64,000 bases of DNA from Pseudomonas alcaliphila JAB1 (lineage in GTDB: Bacteria > Pseudomonadota > Gammaproteobacteria > Pseudomonadales > Pseudomonadaceae), in the NCBI RefSeq assembly GCF_001941865.1, contig NZ_CP016162.1, positions 1,302,001-1,366,000 of the forward strand. The letters run 5' to 3'. Numbering within the stretch: the stretch's first letter is position 1; each line of letters opens with the position of its first letter. Below are positions 26,481-36,281 of this stretch, piece by piece. Both the position numbers and the translations under genes were made by a program. Below the pieces are notes generated by a model. That model saw nothing but the letters and a program-made list of their open reading frames with translations. It was not told the origin of the DNA and ran no database searches.

Positions 26481-26693
26481 ATGACCGCGAAAGACCCGCT
26501 CCACGGCCTCACCCTGCAGGCTATCCTCAGCGCCCTGGTGGAGCGCCTGGGCTGGGACGGCCTGGCCCGGCGCATCGATATCCGCTGCTTCAAGCACGAG
26601 CCGAGCCTCAAATCGAGCCTGGCCTTTCTGCGCAAGACGCCCTGGGCGCGGACCAAGGTCGAGGAACTCTATCTGCAGCAATTCAAGTCCTGA
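26481..26693 (+). CDS. VF530 (DUF2132) family small DNA-binding-like protein
   Basis: The 70-residue protein matches the VF530/DUF2132 family almost end to end: DPLHGLTLQAILSALVERLGW, IDIRCFKHEPSLKSSLAFLRKTPWAR and KVEELYL. The family has a small helical fold with proposed but unproven DNA binding. The ATG at 26481 opens the conserved region. It lies downstream of the oxygenase gene on the same strand and converges with the lipoprotein hydrolase gene. Confidence 0.9.
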   Translation: MTAKDPLHGLTLQAILSALVERLGWDGLARRIDIRCFKHEPSLKSSLAFLRKTPWARTKVEELYLQQFKS

Positions 26694-26708
26694 GGTCATT
26701 CAGCGCCG

Positions 26709-27593
26709 TCAGTTGAGTTCGAGCCCTAGCGCCTGCAACGCCTGCCGATAGCTGTTGCCCGCCATGCGCAGGCCGTTGTTGTGGTTGGCGCCGTCGATCA
26801 GCAGCAACTGCTTGGGCTCGTTGGCGGCGGCGAACAGCGCCTCGCTGAAGCGCGACGGCACGTAGCGGTCGTCGCGCCCGTGGGCGATCAATACCGGGAT
26901 ACCCACCTCACCGATCTTGCCCAGCGAATCGAACTCCTGCGACAGCAGCCAGCGCACCGGTAACGAGGTATTGGTCACCGCGGCCGCCACATCACCCAGG
27001 TTGGTGAAGCTGGATTCGACGATCAGACCGGCGGCCTGCGCTGCTTCATCTTCGCCCGCCAGCTCGTGCGCCAGGTTGACCGCTACGGCCCCGCCCAGGG
27101 AATGACCGTAGATGAAGCGTTTGTCCGCCTCCGGCTGCAGGCGCACCAGATGCTGCCAGGCGATCAGGGCGTCCTGGTAGACGCTACGCTCGGAGGGCAG
27201 GGCGCCACGGCTTTCGCCGAAGCCGCGGTAGTCCACCGCCAGTACCGAGAAGCCCATGGCATGCAGTTGTTCGATGCGAAACAGCTGGCCGGTCAGGTTC
27301 CAGCGTGAGCCGTGCAGGTAAAGCAGTGCCGGGGCATCCTTGCGCGCGGCTGGCCACCACCAGGCATGCAGGCTTTCATCGGCTGTCAGGTTCGGTGATT
27401 GCAGTTGCACGTCCTCGATGCCTGCGGGCAGGCCGCTGAACCAGCGGGCAGTGCCGGGTTCGATGCGAAACACCAGCTCACGCTCGGTCTGCTCCAGTTT
27501 GGCGCAGCCAATCGGTAGCAGCACCAGCAGGCAGGCCATCACTATCAGGCTCAGGCGACGGCGGCGGAGCAGGGCGAACCAGGATGAGGGCAT
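26709..27593 (-). CDS. Alpha/beta-hydrolase lipoprotein
   Basis: The 294-residue protein has a basic N-terminus and a lipobox LPIGC (lipidated Cys30), so it should be membrane-anchored facing the periplasm. The hydrolase fold shows the oxyanion segment YLHGSRWN, DYRGFGES, the nucleophile elbow GHSLGG (163-168, Ser165), and candidate Asp (AHGRDDRYVP) and His (GANHNNGL) residues. It resembles the BEM46/YfhR-type serine hydrolases. Substrate is unknown. It lies 95 bp downstream of the PBP-like gene on the same strand. Confidence 0.87.
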   Translation of the reverse strand: MPSSWFALLRRRRLSLIVMACLLVLLPIGCAKLEQTERELVFRIEPGTARWFSGLPAGIEDVQLQSPNLTADESLHAWWWPAARKDAPALLYLHGSRWNLTGQLFRIEQLHAMGFSVLAVDYRGFGESRGALPSERSVYQDALIAWQHLVRLQPEADKRFIYGHSLGGAVAVNLAHELAGEDEAAQAAGLIVESSFTNLGDVAAAVTNTSLPVRWLLSQEFDSLGKIGEVGIPVLIAHGRDDRYVPSRFSEALFAAANEPKQLLLIDGANHNNGLRMAGNSYRQALQALGLELN

Positions 27594-27688
27594 CGGCGAT
27601 ACTCATGAACGGCAACGGATGATGCTGCCATGGACTGCATATCCGGTGCCGGGTTTCGCCAGTCACTGGTCACCGTGGTTACCGCGTG

Positions 27689-30600
27689 TTACCGCCAACT
27701 GATCTGCGGCGCGCTCTGAGGCGCTTGGCAAAGGGTGACGCTACCGGGTTCCAGGTAGGGCGTAAGTATTGGCGCCATGCCCTTGAGCACCTGTACCGGC
27801 AGAGCGGAGGTGAAGGTGAAACGCTCCGCCTCGCGACCTGGTACGAAGGCGGTGAGCGTACCGTAGTGACGCGGGCCGAGGAAGAACACGAAGGTGGCCG
27901 TGCGGTTCATCGCCCGTGAACTGATCACCCGTCCGCCGGCGCCGACACTTTCAATACGATTGTCGCCGGTGCCGGTCTTGCCGCCCAGGGTCAGATTACG
28001 GCCGTCCTGCAATTGGAAGGTGCCCTGCAGCCGTCGCGCAGTACCGCCTTCTACTACCTGGGAAAGTGCATTGCGCAGCGCGGCCGCCACTTCCGAGGGC
28101 ATCACCCGTTTGGCACCGTGGGTGTTGCGCTCGACTCGCGTCTCGTAGGGGGTGCCGGCGGCAAAGTGCAGTTCGTCGATGCGCAGCACGGGCTGGCGAA
28201 TGCCGTCGTTCTGGATGATGCCCATCAGTTCGGCCAGCGCCGCCGGCCGATCGCCTGAGCTGCCCAGGGCGGTGGCAAGGGAGGGCACCAGGTGCTGGAA
28301 GGGATAGCCGAGGTTCTTCCAGCGGCGATGGATGTCGGAGAAGGCTTCGACCTCCAACATGATGCGGATTCGGCTGTCACGAGCGCTCTTGTGCCGGCTG
28401 CGGAACAACCAGCCATAGACTTCCTGGCGCTCGTCGATGCTGGCGGCCACGGCGTCGCTGAAACTCGCCTGCGGGTTGTCGATCAGGTAACCCAGCAGCC
28501 ACAGCTCCAGCGGATGCACGCGGGCGATATAGCCCTGATCCGGCAGGCTGTAGGCACCAGGGCCGTAGTCCTTGTACAGGCGCGCGATGCGTTGGTCGGT
28601 GAGTTTTTCCTGTGGCAGTTGCGCGCGCAGAAAGGCCGCGAAGGTTTCTTCGTCGGCCTGCGGCAGCAGGTAACGGTGCACGGCGCCCAGGCGCACCGGG
28701 GTCTGGCGCAGGCCGCTGATGAACGTTTCCAGGCGCTGTTGCGGCGGTTGGCCCTGGTATTTGCGCCAGAAGCGCAGCAGGAAGGTGCGCCCTTCCTGGT
28801 CAGCGAAACGTTGCAGGTATTCCTGACGACGCGGGTCCTTGTCGTCCTTGAGCAGTTCGGCGCTGTTCTGGTAGGTGCTATAGCGCACCAGGTCGCGCAT
28901 CAGGCGGACGAACGGCAGATTGATCGACTCGCGCAGTGATTCACGCAGGGTCGGGTTGCGGCCGTTGTCCTCGCGGCGGAAGTTGCCGAAGGTGTGCAGG
29001 CCGCCACCGGTGAAGAAGCGTTCGTGGGGGCTGGCCGAATAGCGTCGTTCCAGCGCGGCTTCCAGCATGCTGGCCAGATCGGTGCCGGGGTTGGCCAGCA
29101 GATAGGCGACTGCCCAGCGGCTCAGGTAGTCCTGCTCGGCGATCTCGACGTTACGCAGCTCGGCCGGGTTCTTGTCGGCGTGGCGCTGATGCAGCTCGGC
29201 GATGATCTCCAGATAAGTTGCCAGCACCCGTAGCTTGGCGGTGGACCCCAGTTCCAGCTTGCTGCCTTCGTTGATGTCGAAGGGCTGGTCGGTGCTGTCG
29301 GTCTGCACGCGTACCCGACTGCCGGTGGCCGTGCGCTCGAACAGGGTGAAGCTGTAGCGCACCTCGGCGGTCTTTTCCGGGGACAGCAGGCGCTCGCCGA
29401 ACAGGCCGATCTTGCCGGCGAATTCGGGGTCGGCCAGGCGTTGCAGGTAGAGGCTGGTCTCCTGCTGCAGATCGCGTTGCAGGGTGCTGCGTGCGGCCAG
29501 ATCGAGGCGGTCCAGATCATACAGGGGCATGCCCAGCAGGTTGGACAGGCGTGAACGGGCCACGCTGATGCCCTTGTCGCTTTCCACCGGCCGTAGATTG
29601 GGCTCCTGTTGCCAGTCGCGGTATTGCAGCTTCTGCGTCAGCGCCGCGTCACGCAGCTCTTTGTCGATCAACCCTCCTGCCGCCAGCAGGCGAATATGAC
29701 TCTCCGTCAGTGCTTCCATCTCCTTGCGCCCTTGCGCCAGATAGTAGGAGGGACGGCGTTGGGCGATCATCAGTGACAGCATCTGGCGCAGAGCCAGGCC
29801 ACGCTCAGCCATGCTGGCGTCGGGCGTGCGGGCTGGGTCGAGCAGCGCATTGCTGCGCTCGAAATCCGCGCCGTACCAGATGCGCAGGCCGTCAGCCAGG
29901 CCATGGACCTCGCCATGTCCCGGGGCGGCTGACAGCGGTACGCTGTTGAGGTAGTCGCGCACGATGGTCTGGCGTGCTTCCAGGGTCTGCGGTCCCTGCT
30001 GGTAGGCACGCACGCTGGCGGAGATCATCTGCCGCAGCTTTTCTTTCGCCGACAGCGTCAGGCCATCGGGAGAGTGCCGGTATTTCTCCAGCTGGGTCGC
30101 CAGGGTGCTGCCACCGGCGGACTGATCCTGCACATCGAGCAGCTTGCCGATCTGCGACAGCGCGGCCATGGTGAATCGTGGCCAGTCTACCGCTGGGTTG
30201 GCCAGTGGCTGATCGCTATCCAGCAGATGACGGTTCTCGATGAACAGCAGGCTGCTGACTACCAGCGGCGGAATGCTGGCGAAATCGGCATAACCCTGTT
30301 GTGGATAGCGGAACTCATAGAAGGGCGTGCCACGGCAATCGCTGATGCTGAGGCCGGTTTGGCTTTTCTCGATGAAGGGCGGGAACAGGCCGCGACGGCT
30401 GTAGGCCATCAGTGCCGGAGAGAAGCGGGCCTGCTCGCTGATCAGGAAGTCGCGTTGCTGCAGGCGCTCCAGCATCAGTGGCAGGTAGGCGTAACCCTGA
30501 CGTTTGTCGAAGGGGCCGTCAGCAGGGTAGAGAATATCCGGGCTGGGCCCCGGCTCGACGCGGTAGGTTAGGGTAGCGGCATAGCGGCTCAATTCGCGGG

Positions 30601-30787
30601 CCTGGAAGTGCGCGCTGCGCAGTTCGAAAAACAGCAGCGCGGCTGCAGCTGCCACCGCTGATGCCAGTAGCAGGTAAAGCACCAGGCGCCAGCGGCGTGG
30701 CCGCGGGGCCGGCTTGTCGTCGACCGCCGGCAAGACGTTCGACGCAAGTTCGCGGTGCTGAGGATCCGATTGCCATAACGCGCCCAT
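27689..30787 (-). CDS. Large class A PBP-like protein (GT51 transglycosylase + transpeptidase)
   Basis: This 1032-residue protein has a cytoplasmic N-terminus, one membrane anchor (about 35-55) and a GT51 domain. The catalytic Glu lies in a variant motif FIENRH near 182, where most members have ED. GGSTLATQL follows near 226, then AKEKLRQM and IVRDYLNS. The transpeptidase part has STAK (SxxK) near 516 and GGKTGTGDN near 934, so both penicillin-binding motifs are intact. It is longer than usual PBP1 enzymes, with an extra segment between the domains. It probably polymerises or cross-links peptidoglycan in a specialised role. It is divergent from the methyltransferase gene and not linked to mrcA or mrcB neighbours. 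Confidence 0.87.
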   Translation of the reverse strand: MGALWQSDPQHRELASNVLPAVDDKPAPRPRRWRLVLYLLLASAVAAAAALLFFELRSAHFQARELSRYAATLTYRVEPGPSPDILYPADGPFDKRQGYAYLPLMLERLQQRDFLISEQARFSPALMAYSRRGLFPPFIEKSQTGLSISDCRGTPFYEFRYPQQGYADFASIPPLVVSSLLFIENRHLLDSDQPLANPAVDWPRFTMAALSQIGKLLDVQDQSAGGSTLATQLEKYRHSPDGLTLSAKEKLRQMISASVRAYQQGPQTLEARQTIVRDYLNSVPLSAAPGHGEVHGLADGLRIWYGADFERSNALLDPARTPDASMAERGLALRQMLSLMIAQRRPSYYLAQGRKEMEALTESHIRLLAAGGLIDKELRDAALTQKLQYRDWQQEPNLRPVESDKGISVARSRLSNLLGMPLYDLDRLDLAARSTLQRDLQQETSLYLQRLADPEFAGKIGLFGERLLSPEKTAEVRYSFTLFERTATGSRVRVQTDSTDQPFDINEGSKLELGSTAKLRVLATYLEIIAELHQRHADKNPAELRNVEIAEQDYLSRWAVAYLLANPGTDLASMLEAALERRYSASPHERFFTGGGLHTFGNFRREDNGRNPTLRESLRESINLPFVRLMRDLVRYSTYQNSAELLKDDKDPRRQEYLQRFADQEGRTFLLRFWRKYQGQPPQQRLETFISGLRQTPVRLGAVHRYLLPQADEETFAAFLRAQLPQEKLTDQRIARLYKDYGPGAYSLPDQGYIARVHPLELWLLGYLIDNPQASFSDAVAASIDERQEVYGWLFRSRHKSARDSRIRIMLEVEAFSDIHRRWKNLGYPFQHLVPSLATALGSSGDRPAALAELMGIIQNDGIRQPVLRIDELHFAAGTPYETRVERNTHGAKRVMPSEVAAALRNALSQVVEGGTARRLQGTFQLQDGRNLTLGGKTGTGDNRIESVGAGGRVISSRAMNRTATFVFFLGPRHYGTLTAFVPGREAERFTFTSALPVQVLKGMAPILTPYLEPGSVTLCQAPQSAPQISWR

Positions 30788-30965
30788 AGTCCACCGGCTT
30801 GGCCTATCTGCTCCACGGAAAACACGAGACGGCCGCTGGCGCCTCGTCTGCTTATTATCAGCTTAGCTGCTGTGAACGGAGCTGGCTGGCGCTTTTGACG
30901 CAAAGCGTGTCGGGCTGGCTCATTGGCGCTAGACTCGCTGCAACGCATAAATGCAGGGAATCAGC

Positions 30966-31646
30966 ATGCAGCGCGACCACCGAGAACAGCTTCAGCAAAG
31001 CTGGCAGGCCAATGCCGACGCCTGGGCTGCTGCGGTGCGTGAGCAGCGCATCGAAAGCCGGCGCCTGGTCACCGATGCCGCGATCATCCAGGCCGTCTTG
31101 GCGCTGCAACCCAGGCGGGTCCTGGACATCGGCTGCGGCGAGGGCTGGCTGTGTCGGGGCCTGGCCGAGCACGGTATCGAACCGGTGGGTGTGGATGCCT
31201 CCGCGCCGCTGATCGAGGCGGCTCGCGCCGCGTGCGACGGGCGCAGTCAGTATCGGGTCTGTGGCTATGCCGAACTGGAGGAGCATGCCGAGCAACTCGG
31301 GCGCTTCGAGGTGCTGGTCTGCAACTTCGCCCTGCTCGAAGAGCCGCTGCAGCCTATCCTGCGCAGTCTGCACGGCTTGCTGGCACCTGGGGGCAGTCTG
31401 CTGATCCAGACCCTGCACCCGTGGCGGGCCAGCCATGGCGAGCCTTATCAGGACGGTTGGCGGGTCGAGGATTTCGTCGGTTTCGGCCAGGGTTTCCAGG
31501 CGCCGATGCCCTGGTTCTTCCGCACCCTGCAATCCTGGCTGACGCTCATCGGTGAAACCGGTTGGCGCCTGGAGTGGCTGCAGGAGCCACTGCATCCCGA
31601 GAGTGTTCAGCCGGTGTCCCTGCTGCTGTTGCTCAAGCCGCTCTGA
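30966..31646 (+). CDS. Class I SAM-dependent methyltransferase
   Basis: The 226-residue protein has the Rossmann methyltransferase core: motif I VLDIGCGEG at 52-60, the acidic end of strand 2 (PVGVDASAPL), and a motif IV/V region LGRFEVLVCNFALLEE and LLAPGGSLLIQTLHP. Substrate is unknown; the fold resembles methyltransferases of small molecules or quinones. The ATG at 30966 has CAGGGAA upstream; an ATG 15 bp earlier is possible. The following VOC remnant starts 2 bp after the stop codon. Confidence 0.9.
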   Translation: MQRDHREQLQQSWQANADAWAAAVREQRIESRRLVTDAAIIQAVLALQPRRVLDIGCGEGWLCRGLAEHGIEPVGVDASAPLIEAARAACDGRSQYRVCGYAELEEHAEQLGRFEVLVCNFALLEEPLQPILRSLHGLLAPGGSLLIQTLHPWRASHGEPYQDGWRVEDFVGFGQGFQAPMPWFFRTLQSWLTLIGETGWRLEWLQEPLHPESVQPVSLLLLLKPL

Positions 31647-31648
31647 TC

Positions 31649-32073
31649 ATGCAGCTGCTGCTCAATCTCGACGTTCCCGATCTGTCGGCGGCGGTTGCGT
31701 TCTACCAGCAAGCGCTCGGGTTCAGTGTCGGGCGTGTGCTGTTCGACGGTACGGTCGTCGAGATGCTCGGCGCGGCTGTACCGCTCTATCTTCTGCACAA
31801 GGCCGCGGCCACTCGACCCTGCCCCGAGGCAGGCGTGCAACGTGATTACCGCCGCCACTGGACACCGCTGGGGTCGTCGATGATCTGGATGCTGCATTGG
31901 AGCGGGCAGTCGCTGCCGGCGCTCGGCAGGAAGGTGAAATCCACGAATATGACTGGGGACGCCTGGTAACACTGAGCGATCCCTTTGGCCACGGGCTGTG
32001 CTTCGTGCAGTGGCTCGGAGAGGGGTACGACCTGGTCACCACCCACACGGGAGAAATCGATGCGCAGAATTGA
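31649..32073 (+). pseudogene. VOC/glyoxalase-family gene, frameshifted by internal deletion
   Basis: The first part, from ATG 31649, encodes a clean VOC fold: MQLLLNLDVPDLSAAVAFYQ, ALGFSVG and DYRRHWTP. After HWTP (near 31870) the frame shifts. The rest of the fold continues in another frame as VVDDLDAALERAVAAGARQ, EYDWGRLVTLSDPFGHGLCFVQ and ends at TGA 32071-32073. Relative to an intact VOC protein, the residues expected between HWTP and VVDDLD are missing; a loss of about 10 nt would explain both the gap and the shift. The intact-frame product would run to 31969. It overlaps the aldo/keto reductase start by 14 bp. A sequencing or assembly error is possible. Confidence 0.82.
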
Positions 32074-32881
32074 ATTGGCCGGCGTGCAGGTACCGGTGAT
32101 AGGCCAGGGAACCTGGCGCATGGGGGAAGATGATCGCCAACGCTCGCGTGAGGTTGCGGCGCTGCGTGAGGGGCTGGATCTGGGCCTGAGTCTGATCGAT
32201 ACCGCCGAGATGTACGGCGAGGGTGGTGCGGAACTGGTGGTGGGCGAGGCTATCGCCGGGCGCCGGGACGAGGTGTTTCTGGTCAGCAAGGTGTATCCGC
32301 ACAACGCCAGTCGGGATGGCGTTCAGGCGGCCTGTGAGCGCAGTCTGAAGAGACTGGGTTGCGAGCGTATCGATCTCTACTTGCTGCATTGGCGCGGGCG
32401 CTACTCGCTGGAGGAGACCGTCGAAGGCTTCGAACGGTTGCGCGAGCAGGGCAAGATTGGCGCTTGGGGCGTCTCCAACTTCGATCTGGGCGATCTGCTG
32501 GAGTTGGATCAGCCGGCGTGCCGCGCCAATCAGGTGTTGTACAACCTGGAGGCGCGCGGTATCGAGTATGACTTGCTGCCCTGGCAACAACGCGCCGCTA
32601 TGCCGCTGATGGCCTATTGTCCACTCAGCCAGGCCGGTGCAATGCTGCACGAGCCGGCATTGCTCGAGGTGGCCCAACGGCATGGCGTCAAGCCAGCTCA
32701 GGTTGCCTTGGCCTGGGTGCTCAGGCAGGACGGTGTGATTGCCATCCCCAAGGCCGTGAGCAGCGCGCATCTGCGCGATAACGCTGCGGCAGCCTCCATT
32801 ACCTTGAGTGCGGATGATCTGGCTTTGCTGGACACGGCCTTTGCTCCGCCGCAGAACAAGCGGCCGCTGGAGATGGTTTAG
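32060..32881 (+). CDS. Aldo/keto reductase
   Basis: The 273-residue NADPH-dependent TIM-barrel reductase has the full catalytic tetrad: Asp47 and Tyr52 (LIDTAEMYGEG), Lys77 (VSKVYP) and His110 (LLHW). The C-terminal cofactor segment IAIPKAVSSAHLRDN is present. It would reduce aldehydes or ketones, physiological substrate unknown. The ATG at 32060 has GGGAGAA upstream. It overlaps the end of the damaged VOC gene, so the two were likely co-translated when both were intact. Confidence 0.93.
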   Translation: MRRIELAGVQVPVIGQGTWRMGEDDRQRSREVAALREGLDLGLSLIDTAEMYGEGGAELVVGEAIAGRRDEVFLVSKVYPHNASRDGVQAACERSLKRLGCERIDLYLLHWRGRYSLEETVEGFERLREQGKIGAWGVSNFDLGDLLELDQPACRANQVLYNLEARGIEYDLLPWQQRAAMPLMAYCPLSQAGAMLHEPALLEVAQRHGVKPAQVALAWVLRQDGVIAIPKAVSSAHLRDNAAAASITLSADDLALLDTAFAPPQNKRPLEMV

Positions 32882-32982
32882 CCTGCATTGCCCGGCTTAG
32901 GGTGGGTGCGACACGTGCAACCGGCTGCGCCGGACCTCCGATACCGCGCCATATCGGTACCGCGAGAAAACGGCAAATAAGG

Positions 32983-33939
32983 TCAGTTGGCCGGATCGGC
33001 CGCCAGACGTCCGGCATCCTTGAGCAGTGCCTTAAGGAAGGCATCCTGCAGTTCGGGATCGTTGCGGGTCAGCTCGATCAGGCTCTGCTCCAGCTCGCTG
33101 GCCTCTTCTTCCAGACCAAGATCGGAAAGGCGTTTGACCCGGTGTACCCACTGGTCAACATCGCCGCCTTCGAGGTCATCGAAGATTAGGTCATGCGCTT
33201 CACGCAGCTTGCCGCGCAGGGTATGGCTGACCATAAGGGTCGTTTCCGCACGCGCGACATCGTCACCCAGGCGATCTTCGACGCTCAGTTGCAGCATGTT
33301 CAGGCGCGCGATGTCCTGTTCGCTGAACGGGCTGTCGAGCAGGTTGAGGCGCAGCACACCGCTGCTGTCGGTGAGCAGTTCGAATTGCTGGTCGCCAGCC
33401 TTGACCTGAACCGGGCGCTCGGACCAGGGCAGGTTGGTGTACTCCATGCGACGGTCGCGCTGCAGTTCCTCGATGCTTGCCAGGTTCTGCTCGGCGCGGC
33501 CGTTCGACTCGACGTTCATGAAGGGGTTCAGGCCGGCCATGCCGTAACTGATCCAGCCACGGGTAGCGGTTTCCGGCAGGCTGCCGAGCAGTACGACGTT
33601 GAGTACGTTGGCGCCCACGCCGGCTACCACCGCGACCGCGCCCATCGGTACTTCATAGATCTCGCGCCAGGGCTGGTAGGGGGTGTAGCGGTCGTAGCGG
33701 CGGGTCACCTCGAACGCGGTAACCTCGTAGCTTTTCTGGTCATGCACGCGCACACGGCGTTGCGGTAGCTCCAGCACCTTGGGTTCGCCAGCATCGATCT
33801 GCAGCTGGTGATCCAGCAGTTTGCGTTCGATGCGTTCCTCATGCTCGCTACGTTGCGGCAGCTGATTGGCGCAGCCGCTGATCAAGAGGGCGCCGCACAA
33901 GGCGGCGCCGGTCAGGCGAAGGTTGTTGCTCGTGTGCAT
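32983..33939 (-). CDS. Hypothetical lipoprotein downstream of proS
   Basis: The 318-residue protein has a lipoprotein signal with lipobox LISGC (Cys23). I do not recognise a named domain. Beyond the anchor it has a hydrophobic, Gly/Val-rich segment (EVPMGAVAVVAGVGANVLNVVLLG, about 100-122) and a highly charged, Glu/Leu-rich C-terminal half that is probably helical. It lies 20 bp downstream of proS on the same strand, an arrangement also found in P. aeruginosa. Likely outer-membrane anchored; role unknown. Confidence 0.8.
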   Translation of the reverse strand: MHTSNNLRLTGAALCGALLISGCANQLPQRSEHEERIERKLLDHQLQIDAGEPKVLELPQRRVRVHDQKSYEVTAFEVTRRYDRYTPYQPWREIYEVPMGAVAVVAGVGANVLNVVLLGSLPETATRGWISYGMAGLNPFMNVESNGRAEQNLASIEELQRDRRMEYTNLPWSERPVQVKAGDQQFELLTDSSGVLRLNLLDSPFSEQDIARLNMLQLSVEDRLGDDVARAETTLMVSHTLRGKLREAHDLIFDDLEGGDVDQWVHRVKRLSDLGLEEEASELEQSLIELTRNDPELQDAFLKALLKDAGRLAADPAN

Positions 33940-33959
33940 GATGTCTCGGTAGGGCGCGA

Positions 33960-35675
33960 TCAGCGGCTGATACGGGCTTGCAGGAAGGACAGGATATCGG
34001 CCAGCGGCACGGCTTGCGCATCGGTTTCGGCGCGGCTCTTGTACTCGAGGTTACCCTCGGCCAGGCCACGGTCGCTGACGACGACGCGATGCGGAATGCC
34101 GATCAGCTCCATGTCGGCGAACTTGATGCCGGGGCTGGTTTTCTTGTCACGGTCATCCAGCAGCACTTCGTAACCAGCGGCGGTCAGCTCGGCATACAGC
34201 TTGTCGGTGGCCTCGCGCACCTGCTCGGTTTCGTAGCGCAGCGGTACCAGGGCGATCTGGAACGGTGCCAGGGCGTCGTTCCAGCGGATGCCGCGCTCGT
34301 CGAAGTTCTGCTCGATGGCGGCAGCCACCACGCGGGAAACGCCAATGCCGTAGCAGCCCATGGTCAGGGTCACCGGCTTGCCGTTCTCACCGAGCACCTG
34401 GCAGTTCATCGCCTCGCTGTACTTGGTGCCGAGCTGGAAGATGTGGCCGACTTCGATGCCGCGCTTGATTTCCAGGGTGCCCTGGCCATCCGGGCTGGGG
34501 TCGCCGGCGACGACATTGCGCAGGTCGGCAACCTCTGGCAGCGGCAGGTCGCGCTCCCAGTTGACGCCGAAATAGTGTTTGTCTTCGATGTTAGCACCGG
34601 AGGCGAAGTCGCTCATCAGTGCGACGCTGCGGTCGATGATGCAGGGGATCGGCAGGTTGACCGGGCCTAAGGAGCCGGGGCCGGCGCCAATGGCGGCACG
34701 AATCTCGGCTTCATTGGCCATCTGCAGCGGGCTGGCAACCAGCTCCAGGTTGGCCGCCTTGATCTCGTTCAACTCGTGGTCGCCGCGCACGATCAGGGCG
34801 ATCAGCTTGCCTTCCTCGGCAGCGTGCACCACCAGGGTCTTGATGGTCTTCTCGATGGCCAGGCCAAAACCTTGCACCAGTGCGTCGATGGTCTTGGTAT
34901 CAGGGGTGTCGACCAGGCGCATTTCTTCGGTCGCAGCGCCGCGCGCTTTCTCGCGAGGAATGGCCTCGGCCTTCTCGATATTGGCGGCGTAGTCGGAGAC
35001 ATTGCTGAAAGCGATATCGTCTTCACCGGAATCGGCCAGGACGTGGAATTCGTGCGAGCCGGTGCCGCCGATGGAGCCGGTATCGGCCTGCACAGGGCGG
35101 AAGTTCAGGCCCAGGCGGCTGAACACGTTGCAGTAGGCCTGGTGCATGCGGTCATAGGTTTCCTGCAGGGACGCCTGGTCGGCATGGAAGGAATAGGCGT
35201 CCTTCATGATGAACTCGCGGCCACGCATCAGACCGAAACGCGGACGGATCTCGTCACGGAACTTGGTCTGGATCTGATACATGTTGATCGGCAGTTGCTT
35301 GTAGCTGTTCAGCTCGTTGCGGGCCAGATCGGTGATCACTTCTTCATGAGTCGGGCCGACGCAGAATTCGCGATCATTACGGTCCTTGATGCGTAGCAAC
35401 TCGGGGCCGTATTGCACCCAGCGACCGGACTCCTGCCACAGTTCGGCAGGTTGAATGGCCGGCATCAGCACTTCCAGCGCACCAGCGGCGTTCATTTCCT
35501 CGCGCACCACGGTCTCGACCTTGCGCAGCACGCGCAGGCCCATCGGCAGCCAGGTGTACAGGCCGGAGGCCAGCTTGCGGATCATGCCGGCACGCAGCAT
35601 CAGCTGGTGGCTGATCACCACGGCATCGGAAGGGGTTTCTTTCAGGGTCGAGAGCAGGAACTGACTGGTACGCAT
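33960..35675 (-). CDS. proS: Prolyl-tRNA synthetase
   Basis: This 571-residue class II synthetase attaches proline to tRNA-Pro. Motif 2/3 regions are visible ([44 protein letters not shown]). The INS editing domain that removes misacylated alanine lies between motifs 2 and 3 (about 225-400, including TIKTLVVHA and [14 protein letters not shown]), so this is the bacterial-type enzyme. The C-terminal anticodon-binding domain ([23 protein letters not shown]) is present. The start [15 protein letters not shown] is the canonical N-terminus. Confidence 0.97.
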   Translation of the reverse strand: MRTSQFLLSTLKETPSDAVVISHQLMLRAGMIRKLASGLYTWLPMGLRVLRKVETVVREEMNAAGALEVLMPAIQPAELWQESGRWVQYGPELLRIKDRNDREFCVGPTHEEVITDLARNELNSYKQLPINMYQIQTKFRDEIRPRFGLMRGREFIMKDAYSFHADQASLQETYDRMHQAYCNVFSRLGLNFRPVQADTGSIGGTGSHEFHVLADSGEDDIAFSNVSDYAANIEKAEAIPREKARGAATEEMRLVDTPDTKTIDALVQGFGLAIEKTIKTLVVHAAEEGKLIALIVRGDHELNEIKAANLELVASPLQMANEAEIRAAIGAGPGSLGPVNLPIPCIIDRSVALMSDFASGANIEDKHYFGVNWERDLPLPEVADLRNVVAGDPSPDGQGTLEIKRGIEVGHIFQLGTKYSEAMNCQVLGENGKPVTLTMGCYGIGVSRVVAAAIEQNFDERGIRWNDALAPFQIALVPLRYETEQVREATDKLYAELTAAGYEVLLDDRDKKTSPGIKFADMELIGIPHRVVVSDRGLAEGNLEYKSRAETDAQAVPLADILSFLQARISR

Positions 35676-35798
35676 GTTTGGCCGTTCTGTCGGTTGCTAG
35701 GGCTTGGAATAGGCCGGCATTGTACGGTGCCTATACAGTGGCGTACAGGACGGGTGCAGGCGCGAAAGTGCTACTGCACATGCCGGGAGGATTAAAGA

Positions 35799-36212
35799 GT
35801 GGGATTGACTGCGCTTGAGGTTCAGAGCCTGATTCGAGCTGGGCTACCGATGGCCGAGGATATCGATCTGCGGATCGACCGCCTCGATGAAGAAGGTGTG
35901 TTGGCGCGTGTGCCTTTTCAGGCCAAATTGGTGCGTCCGGGTGGCACCCTCTCCGGCCCGACCATCATGGCGCTGGGGGATGCGGCCATGTATGCCGTGG
36001 TGTTGGGGCGTCTCGGTCGGGTGGAAATGGCAGTGACGTCCAATCTCAATATCAACTTTCTGGTCAAACCCCAGCCGGTGGACTTGTTGGCCGAGGCGCG
36101 CATATTACGCTTGAGTCGGCGTCAGGCAGTTTGCGAGGTTTCGCTGTATTCGGCTGGAAATGAGAATGAATTGGTGGCGCATGTAACGGGAACTTACGCT
36201 CTTCCATTGTAA
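35799..36212 (+). CDS. PaaI-type hotdog-fold thioesterase
   Basis: The 137-residue protein matches the small acyl-CoA thioesterase family: PFQAKLVRPGGTLSGPTIMALGDAAMYAVVL with the hotdog helix and catalytic Asp, then NINFLVKPQPVDLLAEARIL and a final strand VAHVTGTYALP. It would hydrolyse acyl-CoA thioesters in the cytoplasm; substrate unknown. The start is GTG at 35799 with GGGAGG upstream. Divergent from proS and convergent with oprD, with a shared terminator. Confidence 0.88.
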   Translation: MGLTALEVQSLIRAGLPMAEDIDLRIDRLDEEGVLARVPFQAKLVRPGGTLSGPTIMALGDAAMYAVVLGRLGRVEMAVTSNLNINFLVKPQPVDLLAEARILRLSRRQAVCEVSLYSAGNENELVAHVTGTYALPL

Positions 36213-36221
36213 ATCTTGAAT

Positions 36222-36256
36222 AAAAAGAAAAGGCCCGGTTTCCCGGGCCTTTCTTA
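36222..36256. terminator. Bidirectional terminator between thioesterase and oprD
   Basis: Stem AAGGCCCGG/CCGGGCCTT (36230-36238 and 36243-36251) has A/T runs on both sides, so it can terminate the plus-strand thioesterase gene and the minus-strand oprD. Confidence 0.88.
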
Positions 36257-36281
36257 TTCGAGCGCTAACAGAGTCCTGAAA

